From NCBI RefSeq assembly GCF_008124625.1, contig NZ_VNHM01000009.1, forward strand, positions 1-64,000: a stretch of 64,000 nt of DNA, in the 5' to 3' direction. Below the pieces are notes generated by a model, which had not been told where the DNA came from, ran no database searches, and worked only from the letters and a program-made list of their open reading frames with translations. The DNA comes from Desulfallas thermosapovorans DSM 6562 (GTDB lineage: Bacteria > Bacillota > Desulfotomaculia > Desulfotomaculales > Desulfallaceae). Shown one piece after another: positions 25,080 to 32,890 of the stretch (its first letter is position 1; each line of letters opens with the position of its first letter). The translations under genes and the position numbers were made by a program.

Positions 25080-25250
25080 TTAAACGGTAATTGCCCCGTT
25101 GGGACAGGCAAATATACATTCCTCACATTCATCACACAATGCATTGTCCACACTGGCCGTCTTCACCTGCACGGATATCGCCCCCAGCGGGCACATCCGG
25201 GTGCAAACCCCGCACCCAATACACAAAGCTTTAATAACCCTGGCCGCCAT
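25080..25250 (-). CDS. Small 2[4Fe-4S] ferredoxin-like protein
   Basis: 56 residues, with GGAG 7 bases before ATG 25250. Two classical cluster motifs: CIGCGVCTRMCP (Cys 10, 13, 16, 20) and CDECEECIFACP (Cys 39, 42, 45, 49). The size and symmetric arrangement match clostridial-type ferredoxins or the small ferredoxin-like subunits attached to anaerobic enzymes. It would carry electrons at low potential in the cytoplasm. It stands alone, 70 bases before the zinc-ribbon gene on the same strand, so the partner is not evident. Confidence 0.88.
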   Translation of the reverse strand: MAARVIKALCIGCGVCTRMCPLGAISVQVKTASVDNALCDECEECIFACPNGAITV

Positions 25251-25386
25251 ATTGCAACTCCTTTATACTATATATAGATATATTTTAATATATAGATGTT
25301 TATTTAGCAAGGGTTATTTTAGCGGCAAGCTGGCCTGCCAGGTATTGATATTGTTAACGAATATATATTTGCTCCATCCAGCGGTA

Positions 25387-26154
25387 TCAAGATATCTCGG
25401 AACGTTTGAATAGCTGGATAAAATTTAAAATAAACTGCAGTTCCTTTTCATTGAGGTTGCATACCAGGTTTAAGATGGCCTGCACATTGGGATGCATAAG
25501 TAATTCCCGCAGTTCCGGGTTCATTAAGCTGAGCATCTGGTCCACCGCACCCGGCTCCATAATGAAATAGCAAGGGGAAACACCCATGACTTCGGACAGT
25601 TTTTCCAGTGTCTTTAAAGAAGGCTGCACTTTACCGTGTTCAATTTGTCCGATCAGCCCGGCGGTTACACCGGCCAGGTTGGCCAGTTGGGCCTGGGTCA
25701 GCCCGTATTCTTCCCGCAGTGCCTTTAGTTTGTGGCCCAGGGAGCCTTCCTGACCCATAATGGAAGACACCGATACCTCCAAACCTTCAGCAATTCGCTT
25801 CAAAGTATTCAGCGCGGGAAAAACAGCCCCTCTTTCTATTTCGCTTAAATAAGAAAGGGATATTTCCGCCCGCTGGGCCAGATCCTGCAAGGACAAGTTT
25901 TTCTCCGCCCGCAGCAGGCGAATCTTATCCCCCATGGAAAGTCCCGTATCGGCAACATCCCCCTTAACAAGCTGGGTTTTGGAAACATTCAAAGCGGCGG
26001 CAAGTTTATCAATTGTCTTCAGCGAAGGTCTTTTGGAACCCCTTTCTATTTCGCTGAGATAAGAAAGGGATAAATTGGCCCGTTTGGCTAAATCCTGCAG
26101 CGTATAGCCGCGCTCCTCCCGCAATGCCCTGATTTGCTCTCCCCTTACTATCAT
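25387..26154 (-). CDS. XRE-type regulator with three tandem HTH domains
   Basis: 255 residues from ATG 26154 (GGGAG 8 bases upstream; an upstream in-frame start at 26193 lacks a site). Three HTH_3/XRE domains follow one another at about 5-60 (IRALREERGYTLQDLAKRAN), 75-128 (IRLLRAEKNLSLQDLAQRAE) and 138-192 (LKALREEYGLTQAQLANLAG). The first two share the string ISLSYLSEIERG or LSLSYLSEIERG, pointing to internal duplication. The last 60 residues are helical with no ligand domain seen. Likely a DNA-binding regulator; its targets are unknown, though ablB-ablA lie directly upstream. Confidence 0.85.
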   Translation of the reverse strand: MIVRGEQIRALREERGYTLQDLAKRANLSLSYLSEIERGSKRPSLKTIDKLAAALNVSKTQLVKGDVADTGLSMGDKIRLLRAEKNLSLQDLAQRAEISLSYLSEIERGAVFPALNTLKRIAEGLEVSVSSIMGQEGSLGHKLKALREEYGLTQAQLANLAGVTAGLIGQIEHGKVQPSLKTLEKLSEVMGVSPCYFIMEPGAVDQMLSLMNPELRELLMHPNVQAILNLVCNLNEKELQFILNFIQLFKRSEIS

Positions 26155-26285
26155 GATTGACACTCCCGTATTAGTGCGATTAAGCACAAACATCTCTATA
26201 GATTATATATAAAATAAGTACTACTAATTATCGTACTATAACGCAGCTAATTAGTCAATCTAGAGGGTATGGAGGTAGTTTTTGT

Positions 26286-27140
26286 CTAACGGGCATATTT
26301 AACCCAGATATTCATATCTTCATAACCACCGCTGATGTTACAATTATTGATCAGCGTACCCCGAAAACGGTAACCAAGCCTGTGGAACACCAGGTTCATA
26401 CCGTATGATGAAGCCCTGGCCATGCTGTACAGGCAGTTTATTCCCCTGTCCAAACATTCCTTCTCCAGTTCTTCAATTAAACCGAGCATAAAACCGGCAC
26501 CGCGACAATCGGGTAACGTGGCGCAATTGGTAATCTCGGCATTGTCGTTGGCCCAGTTAACTTCAGCGGCAGCAACGCTCACTATTTGACGCCCCTTTTT
26601 GACCGCTTTGAACAAAGCGGTTTTGCCCAGCACAGCGGCCAGATAATCCGGTTGGTCCACCGGACTGGGATAAGTGGCAAAAACTTGTTTAAATATGCCG
26701 GTTAGGGCGGGTATATCCCCATTGGACGGGGTGCAATACCCGTACCCCGGCGGCAGCGGGGCGGGTTTCTTCAGCGGGCGACTCAGGATATGCTTGGTTT
26801 GTTCCAGATATCCGGGAAGACAGTCACTGCAGGCCCGGCGCTGGTCCAGATAAGCAGTTAAAAAATACGCGGTGCTGCCGTTAAAATAACCCTCGATCCT
26901 GCCTTCCAGGTAAAAACCCAGTTTTTTTAAATCATTATAATGCTCTTCCCGGGCAGGAAAAATGATCTTTTCCAGCCCGTTGGCATTGCATAGGTCATTA
27001 ATAAACCGGACCAGCTCCGCGGCATCTATATATACATAATCACTGACCCAGGCTCGCTTGCTATATTGGTCCAGAAGCAAATTTACGGTAAAATTATCGC
27101 TTTTTTTACTGATAACCGGCTGCTTTTGTGGTGCAAACAT
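26286..27140 (-). CDS. ablB: Beta-lysine N6-acetyltransferase
   Basis: 284 residues with a GNAT domain in the second half (about 140-275: ITNCATLPDCRGAGFMLGLIEELEKECLDRG is the acetyl-CoA loop, then YSMARASSYGMNLVFHRLGY). The N-terminal half and RGTLINNCNISGGYEDMNIW end are as in AblB of methanogens and clostridia. It acetylates beta-lysine at N6 to make N-epsilon-acetyl-beta-lysine, a compatible solute. It lies 38 bases after ablA, the enzyme making beta-lysine, which fixes the assignment. Confidence 0.88.
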   Translation of the reverse strand: MFAPQKQPVISKKSDNFTVNLLLDQYSKRAWVSDYVYIDAAELVRFINDLCNANGLEKIIFPAREEHYNDLKKLGFYLEGRIEGYFNGSTAYFLTAYLDQRRACSDCLPGYLEQTKHILSRPLKKPAPLPPGYGYCTPSNGDIPALTGIFKQVFATYPSPVDQPDYLAAVLGKTALFKAVKKGRQIVSVAAAEVNWANDNAEITNCATLPDCRGAGFMLGLIEELEKECLDRGINCLYSMARASSYGMNLVFHRLGYRFRGTLINNCNISGGYEDMNIWVKYAR

Positions 27141-27178
27141 TTTAGCCCCCCCTGATACAATGCTTCTCGGCCATTTAT

Positions 27179-28405
27179 TTAACCGGCTGCCTTTTTAGCA
27201 GGCTGCACCTTCATAACCACCTCCCGGTTTTTCATCAAACCGGCCGGACCAGGGACGGGTTTACCCTTTTGTTTTCGGCATTCCTCACACTGGCACTCAC
27301 TTTTATGATAAGCCGCCGGCTCGGTATATAAATAAATATTTCCTTCAAAATTACGCAGTACCACCTGGTCGTCCGAACGGGAGATCAGGTACTGGGGTAG
27401 CAAGGGAATTTTGCCCCCGCCGCCCGGGGCATCGATAACATAGGTGGGTACGGCCAGCCCGGTGGTGTGTCCCCGCAAGTTTTCCATAATTTCAATACCC
27501 TTACTCACCGTAGTGCGGAAATGACCAATGCCCCGGGACAAATCGCACTGGTACAGGTAATAGGGACGAACCCGAATGGTCATTAATTTCTGCAGCAATT
27601 TTTTCATTAAATTGGGACAGTCATTAACCCCCCGCAATAATACCGACTGGTTGCCCAGCGGTATGCCGGCATTGGCTAGCCGCTCACAGGCCTGGGTGGA
27701 TTCGGAAGTGATTTCACTGGGATGATTGAAATGGGTATTGATCCACAGCGGGTGATATTTTTTAAGCATATTACACAACTGGGGAGTAATTCGCTGGGGT
27801 AGTACCACCGGCATCCTGGTGCCGATACGGATAATTTCCACGTGTTTGATGGACCTGAGCCGGCTAATGATATATTCCAAATGATCATCGGACAGGGTTA
27901 GCGGATCGCCGCCTGAAATCAACACATCACGAACCTCTTTATTATTATGGATATACGCGATGGCACGGTCGATTTGTCCTTTAGGCAGCGCCCGGTCGTG
28001 ACCTCCGGCCATCCTACGCCTGGTGCAATGGCGACAGTACATGGAACACTGATCGGTCACCAGCAGCAACACCCGATCGGGGTAGCGGTGGGTGATACCG
28101 GGTACCGGCGAATCTACATCCTCGTGCAGCGGGTCACTCATGTCGGCCTTGTCACATGTCAGCTCATCAATGACAGGCACCGCCTGCTGCCTGATGGGGC
28201 AATCCTTATTACCGGGATCAATCAAGCTGGCGTAATAGGGCGTAATGGCCATACGGAAACGTCTTAGACATCGTTCGATCTCCCCGGCTTCCTCATCAGT
28301 TATGTCCATCACCTGCCGCAGCTTTTCCACACTGGTAATCCGGTTCCGTAACTGCCAGCGCCAGTCATTCCAATCTTCGGGCGCGACATTTTTAAAAATA
28401 CTCAT
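27179..28405 (-). CDS. ablA: Lysine 2,3-aminomutase
   Basis: 408 residues from ATG 28405, with AAGGAGG 6 bases upstream; an earlier in-frame start reads through a dispersed repeat and is rejected. Radical-SAM cluster CSMYCRHCTRRRM, VLISGGDPL (SAM/PLP region), and HFNHPSEI and DAPGGGGKIPLLPQY (PLP lysine in GGGGKIP) are as in KamA/AblA. Zinc-type cysteines appear near the end (CQCEECRKQ). Converts L-lysine to L-beta-lysine; with ablB it makes the osmolyte N-epsilon-acetyl-beta-lysine. Oxygen-sensitive, so anaerobic life is implied. Confidence 0.93.
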   Translation of the reverse strand: MSIFKNVAPEDWNDWRWQLRNRITSVEKLRQVMDITDEEAGEIERCLRRFRMAITPYYASLIDPGNKDCPIRQQAVPVIDELTCDKADMSDPLHEDVDSPVPGITHRYPDRVLLLVTDQCSMYCRHCTRRRMAGGHDRALPKGQIDRAIAYIHNNKEVRDVLISGGDPLTLSDDHLEYIISRLRSIKHVEIIRIGTRMPVVLPQRITPQLCNMLKKYHPLWINTHFNHPSEITSESTQACERLANAGIPLGNQSVLLRGVNDCPNLMKKLLQKLMTIRVRPYYLYQCDLSRGIGHFRTTVSKGIEIMENLRGHTTGLAVPTYVIDAPGGGGKIPLLPQYLISRSDDQVVLRNFEGNIYLYTEPAAYHKSECQCEECRKQKGKPVPGPAGLMKNREVVMKVQPAKKAAG

Positions 28406-28423
28406 CGATAACCTCCTTGGGGG

Positions 28424-28453
28424 GTCAGGCTTAAACTTTATTAAACTAACCAC
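28424..28453 (-). repeat. Dispersed GGGGTCAGGC repeat, copy 1
   Basis: GGGGTCAGGCTTAAA followed by CTTTATTAAACTAA on the plus strand; it matches the complement of the copies at 41845-41879 and 55510-55541 with few changes. It sits immediately upstream of the ablA ribosome site. Confidence 0.6.
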
Positions 28454-28788
28454 AATACTTTAATAACCGAATAGTTGCAAATTTGTGCCGGGCATCCAAA
28501 AAATTCGGCACAAATAACCGCATGACGCATATAAATAGAGTTAAGATATCACTCTACCAGTCCATTTTTTCCCACAGCTATAACTAAGTTATGTAACTCG
28601 TGTTACAGTAAACGGGAATTTTTCTGCTTCCGCTAACTAATTTTTGCAGACAACTTATTATATATACATAAGTTGTCGTGTGACAACCTGGAAATACTCT
28701 AATATTACCATATTTAGTTATAACGTTGTCATTTATCAAATGGTAGCTCCATTACCCTGAGTATTTCTCTGATAAACCCGGGCTTGCT
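28454..28788. promoter_or_regulatory. Palindrome-rich spacer upstream of ablA
   Basis: No gene is visible. Four inverted repeats cluster here: ATAAC-taa-GTTAT (28580-28592), TGTAAC-tcgt-GTTACA (28592-28607), ACAACTTAT-9-ATAAGTTGT (28650-28676) and GTTGTC-gtgt-GACAAC (28672-28687). Their short dyads look like operators or small hairpins. The only gene that could use them as a leader is ablA on the minus strand. Confidence 0.4.
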
Positions 28789-30519
28789 TTATTGTGATAG
28801 TATGGATTCACTACCCGCCTCCATTTCCATACACAAGGAGGCTATTTCCCGAAACACCGGCGCCGCTGTGTCGCCCCCGCTTTGGCCACCCCGCACCAGC
28901 ACGCTGATCACGTACCGGGGGCTGTGGGCGGGAACATACCCGGCAAACCAGGCATCCACCTTTTCTTCTTCCCCGGAAACTTGCGCCGAGCCAGTCTTGC
29001 CCGCGCTGCCTACACCGGGAACGGCAGCCTTTTGCCCCACGCCCGATTCGGTTACCTGACGCAATAATCCCTGCAATTGGGCGGCAGTCTTTGGAGAAAC
29101 CGCCTGTACGGGGGAATCTGCGGCAAATTTCCGCACCAGCCGGCCGCTGTCATCGCTCAAACCGGCTACCAGGCGGGGAGTATAATAATTGCCACCGCTA
29201 GCTATGGTATTAACCAGCGCAGCTACCTGCACCGGCGTAACCAGCACCGGTCCCTGGCCGATACTGCTGTTGGCCAGGTTATATGGTGCACCGATCAGGG
29301 ATAAATCCTGCCGCGTATCTTCCGGCACCGGGTAACCGGTGATTTTTTGTTTGTCCAACCCCAAGGCCCGGGCATACCTGATAACGTTGCCGGCACCCAA
29401 CCGGTGACCGGTTTCCACAAAGGCGGGATTACAGGACTCGGCAAATGCCTGGGTAAAATTTATAGTCCCATGCCCTTTGGCATCCCAACAGCGTACCGGC
29501 TTGGCAGCGGCACCGGCACAATTAAAAACAGTATCCGGCTGTACCAATCCCTCTTCCAGGGCGGCCGCCGCCAGCACTATTTTAAAAACCGACCCGGGCT
29601 GGAACAATGCCGTGCAATGATTTACAAACAGGTTACCGGGCATTTCATCAATACCGGCCAGCGCTTGAATAAAACTGGGGTGATAATCCGGGCGGCTGGC
29701 CATGGCCAGTATATCGCCGGTACCCGCCTGCATTACCACCACCGCCCCGGTGGTAATGTGTTTATCCATGACATTTTCGACAATGCGCTGTATACGCCCG
29801 TCAATGGTGGTAACCACATTCAGGCGCCCCGGGTCGCTGCCCGAGCTTTCCACCAGCAATCCCGGTCCCTGGATCACTCTGCCCAGGGCATCAACCGGAA
29901 CCCCGGCCCAGCGGGTGGCTATTGTTCCCTTAAGTTGCTGCTCGTAAAAATATTCCAGGCCGCATTGCCCCACCCAATCCCCCAGCAGATACCCTTTGTT
30001 ACCTGCGTCCTGCAGTTGTTCAAACTGTTCCCGGCTTGATATTTTACCCATATGGCCGGTTACGTGTACCGCCAGCGGATCGCTTCCATAACGCTGGTAC
30101 ACCGGCAACAAATAAACCCCGGGCAGCTTTGCCTTTTGCAGTGCGGTGTAACTATCACCGTTCAGTGTCCGGTCTATATAAAAGGCGCCCCGCTTGGCCC
30201 GGTCTTTTAACTGTTCCGGGTTCAGCTTTAAAATGGCCGCCAATTGTTGCAGCCTGGCCTCTTTATTATCCATGAGCACGGGAATCACCACCACCCGGTT
30301 GGCATAGTAAGCGCCGGTAAGGGAAAAACCATACCGGTCGGTTATTTCGCCCCGGTTAAACTGTTCCAGGGATACGCCCTGCGCGCTCATATCAAAGGCC
30401 CGCCGGGCATATTTATAACCCTGTATTTGAATTTGGTATAAATGGGCCAGTACCAATCCAAAAATAAGCACCATGATCCAAAAGGAGGCCACCATCCGGC
30501 GCTGGCGTATCATTAGCAA
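28789..30519 (-). CDS. Class B penicillin-binding protein (peptidoglycan transpeptidase)
   Basis: 576 residues from TTG 30519 (AAGGGG 8 bases upstream). One N-terminal membrane helix (VASFWIMVLIFGLVLAHLYQI), a PBP dimerisation region (about 50-230) and a transpeptidase domain with PGSVFKIVLA (Ser-x-x-Lys nucleophile), SCN (second motif, in FAESCNPAF) and KTGSAQ (third motif). It cross-links peptidoglycan on the outside of the membrane. There is no PASTA domain, so it is PBP2/SpoVD-like without the usual tail; which process (elongation, division, sporulation) is not clear. A hairpin covers its ribosome site. Confidence 0.9.
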   Translation of the reverse strand: MLMIRQRRMVASFWIMVLIFGLVLAHLYQIQIQGYKYARRAFDMSAQGVSLEQFNRGEITDRYGFSLTGAYYANRVVVIPVLMDNKEARLQQLAAILKLNPEQLKDRAKRGAFYIDRTLNGDSYTALQKAKLPGVYLLPVYQRYGSDPLAVHVTGHMGKISSREQFEQLQDAGNKGYLLGDWVGQCGLEYFYEQQLKGTIATRWAGVPVDALGRVIQGPGLLVESSGSDPGRLNVVTTIDGRIQRIVENVMDKHITTGAVVVMQAGTGDILAMASRPDYHPSFIQALAGIDEMPGNLFVNHCTALFQPGSVFKIVLAAAALEEGLVQPDTVFNCAGAAAKPVRCWDAKGHGTINFTQAFAESCNPAFVETGHRLGAGNVIRYARALGLDKQKITGYPVPEDTRQDLSLIGAPYNLANSSIGQGPVLVTPVQVAALVNTIASGGNYYTPRLVAGLSDDSGRLVRKFAADSPVQAVSPKTAAQLQGLLRQVTESGVGQKAAVPGVGSAGKTGSAQVSGEEEKVDAWFAGYVPAHSPRYVISVLVRGGQSGGDTAAPVFREIASLCMEMEAGSESILSQ

Positions 30520-30580
30520 AAATAAAACCCCTTTCCAAAGATAACCATTATTAATATGGTGACCTTTGGGACAGGGGGTT
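30518..30580 (-). terminator. Terminator after the U32 gene, overlapping the PBP ribosome site
   Basis: On the minus strand AACCCC/GGGGTT, CCAAAG/CTTTGG and ACCAT/ATGGT stack into one long interrupted hairpin (30526-30580), followed by TTTTATTTTT. The 3' arm contains AAGGGG, the Shine-Dalgarno of the PBP gene, so folding would end transcription or hide the site. Confidence 0.65.
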
Positions 30581-31800
30581 TATACATGCTCAGCCCGGCG
30601 CAGCAGCGACCACCGGGGTACGGGGTGCGGCCAGGGCAGGTAAACCGTTTGGCGCGGGTGTGGTGCCGCCTGTAGAGTATTACCTTCCAAATCCAGTATT
30701 TCGGCGACCTTCAGGACAAATGTTTGTGCCCCCGGGGTCAGCATCTCCAGGGTTTCCCCCCGGGCAAAACGATTGCGCTGTTCAACCAGCAACATCCTGC
30801 GCTGTTCATCATAGCCCAGCACCACACCCACAAAGGTATACGGGCGCCGGTAGATGGAATAAACCGGCGGTGTCTCACCGGGCCGGACACCGGTGATAAA
30901 TCCGGTGGTATACTCCCGGTTGCTGACTTTACTGATTTCCTCCAGCCAACGGGGGCTGACATGGTAGTTTTCGGGATCCGCCAGGTAAGCGTCCAGTGCC
31001 TGGCGGTAAACCCCGGTGATGGTGGCCACATAGTGGATACTTTTCACCCGGCCCTCAATTTTAAAGGAAGTTACCCCGGCATCAACCAACCCGGGCAGGT
31101 ATTCCAGCAGGCACAGATCTCGGGAACTGAGTATATAGGTACCCCGGTCGTCTTCGGTAATGGGGAAATATTCCCCGGGCCGCTTTTCTTCCACCAACCG
31201 GTACTTCCAGCGGCAAGACTGTGCGCAATCACCCTGGTTGGCCCCTCTGCCCGTCATATAATTACTGAGCAGGCAGCGTCCCGAATAGGAGACACACATG
31301 GCTCCGTGGACAAAGACCTCCAATTCCACACCGGTATGGTTGCGGATGGTTTTGATTTCATCCAGGCTGAGTTCCCGGGCCAGCACGATACGCCGGGCCC
31401 CCAGCGTTTCCCAAAGCCTGGCACTGCGCCAGTTGGTGGTGTTGGCCTGGGTGCTGATATGTATTTTTAACTCGGGGGCCAGTTCCCGCACCAGAGAAAG
31501 CACACCCGGGTCGGAAACAATAACCGCATCCACCCCCAGGCCGGCCAGTTCCTTGATATAACGGGGCAAGGCCTCTATATCCCGGTTGTGGGCAAATATA
31601 TTCAAAGTAACGTAGACCCTGACCCCGTGACTGTGGGCATAATCCACCGCCCGGGCCATGGAGGGCAAGTCAAAGGTGGCCGCGGCGGCCCGTAAACCGA
31701 AATTCTCACCGCCCAGATAAACTGCATCGGCTCCGTAGGCTACGGCATATTTCAATTTCTCGGGACTACCCGCTGGAGCCAGTATTTCCGGCTTAACCAA
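30580..31800 (-). CDS. Peptidase U32 family protein (tRNA-hydroxylation TrhP-like)
   Basis: 406 residues. The opening KPEILAPAGSPEKLKYAVAYGADAVYLGG and the signature VELEVFVHGAMCVSYSGRCLLSNY identify U32; four Cys (CVSYSGRC, then NQGDCAQSCRWKY) match the iron-sulphur site of the family. Members YrrN/YrrO (TrhP) are needed for 5-hydroxyuridine in tRNA; older names call them collagenases. In Bacillus the pair lies in the same yrr cluster near mltG, and here a single gene follows mltG by 38 bases. Confidence 0.88.
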   Translation of the reverse strand: MVKPEILAPAGSPEKLKYAVAYGADAVYLGGENFGLRAAAATFDLPSMARAVDYAHSHGVRVYVTLNIFAHNRDIEALPRYIKELAGLGVDAVIVSDPGVLSLVRELAPELKIHISTQANTTNWRSARLWETLGARRIVLARELSLDEIKTIRNHTGVELEVFVHGAMCVSYSGRCLLSNYMTGRGANQGDCAQSCRWKYRLVEEKRPGEYFPITEDDRGTYILSSRDLCLLEYLPGLVDAGVTSFKIEGRVKSIHYVATITGVYRQALDAYLADPENYHVSPRWLEEISKVSNREYTTGFITGVRPGETPPVYSIYRRPYTFVGVVLGYDEQRRMLLVEQRNRFARGETLEMLTPGAQTFVLKVAEILDLEGNTLQAAPHPRQTVYLPWPHPVPRWSLLRRAEHV

Positions 31801-31838
31801 ACCATCATCTCCATAGTTAAAAATTACCCGTAATTTAT

Positions 31839-32888
31839 TTATTGATATTTACGTATATTGTCATTGTGGGCAGCCAGCGTGCTGGCAAAGGCATGGGACC
31901 CATCGGGCCTGGCCACATAATACAAATAATTGTGTTCTTCGGGCTGAACAGCCGCCAACAGGGAAGGCCATCCAGGGTTGGCGATTGGGCCGGGAGGAAG
32001 CCCGTTTATTTTATATGTATTATACGGTGAATCCACTTGCAAGTCCTTATACAGCAGCTTCTCCTTGGTCTCGCCCAGGGCGTATTGTACAGTGGCGTCA
32101 ATCTGCAGCGGCATGCCCAGGTTCATACGGTTATAAATAACCCCGGCAATGCGGGGTCGTTCCGAGGCTACCCGGGCTTCCCGCTCCACCATGGAAGCAA
32201 TGGTAACAGCCTCATGCAATGTCAACCCCCTGGCCTGGGCCTGGCGGACATAATCATGTTCCGCGATAACCTGTCCGAACCTTTTCAGCATCAGCTCCAC
32301 AATTTCATCAACACTGGTCTGCGAGCCCAGGTAGTAGGTATCGGGGTAGAGGTAACCGTTCAATCCCCACTGGCTTACAGGGACTTCGCTCAAAAAGTCC
32401 AGGTTCCACTGACCGGCCAGAGCTTGCAAAAAATCCTCCTCCCTGGCAATTCCCTGCTCCTCCAACAAATCGGCTATCTGTGCTACGGTATAACCTTCCG
32501 GTACGGTAACTTTAATTCTATCCGGGGGACCTTTGACCAGCACCTCAATAATGCCGGCCACCGGCATGGCAGTGCTTAAATTATATGCACCGGGCTTCAT
32601 AGCTCCATCCGAGCCCTGCACCCTGGCATACAAACAAAAGGCCCGGGCATTACGAATTAACCCCTGTTCCTCAAGGATGGCGGCAATACGGGCGGTGGAG
32701 GCGTTTTGGGGTACCACCACCTGAATTTGGGCCGCATTTTTTTCATCGACGGGCATCAGCGCCGCTCGCATTGCCAGCCCCACCACCAGCAACAGCAATA
32801 CCACAGCCACCAGCATGGTACCGGGGCGCGGAACAAAAACATAACGCTTTGAATCACTACGTTTACCTGTTAAATATTTATAACCCAT
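31839..32888 (-). CDS. mltG: Endolytic transglycosylase MltG
   Basis: 349 residues. A membrane helix near 25-45 (TMLVAVVLLLLVVGLAMRAAL), a LysM-like domain (VVPQNASTARIAAILEEQGLI) and the YceG domain: NGYLYPDTYYL, ASMVEREARVASERPRIAGVIYNRMNLGMPLQIDATVQYALG (catalytic Glu in VERE) and SPYNTYKINGLPPGPIANPGWPSLLA. Cuts nascent glycan strands and sets their length. Two bases after the VanW gene; yrrL position in the conserved yrr cluster. Confidence 0.93.
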   Translation of the reverse strand: MGYKYLTGKRSDSKRYVFVPRPGTMLVAVVLLLLVVGLAMRAALMPVDEKNAAQIQVVVPQNASTARIAAILEEQGLIRNARAFCLYARVQGSDGAMKPGAYNLSTAMPVAGIIEVLVKGPPDRIKVTVPEGYTVAQIADLLEEQGIAREEDFLQALAGQWNLDFLSEVPVSQWGLNGYLYPDTYYLGSQTSVDEIVELMLKRFGQVIAEHDYVRQAQARGLTLHEAVTIASMVEREARVASERPRIAGVIYNRMNLGMPLQIDATVQYALGETKEKLLYKDLQVDSPYNTYKINGLPPGPIANPGWPSLLAAVQPEEHNYLYYVARPDGSHAFASTLAAHNDNIRKYQ

Positions 32889-32890
32889 TA

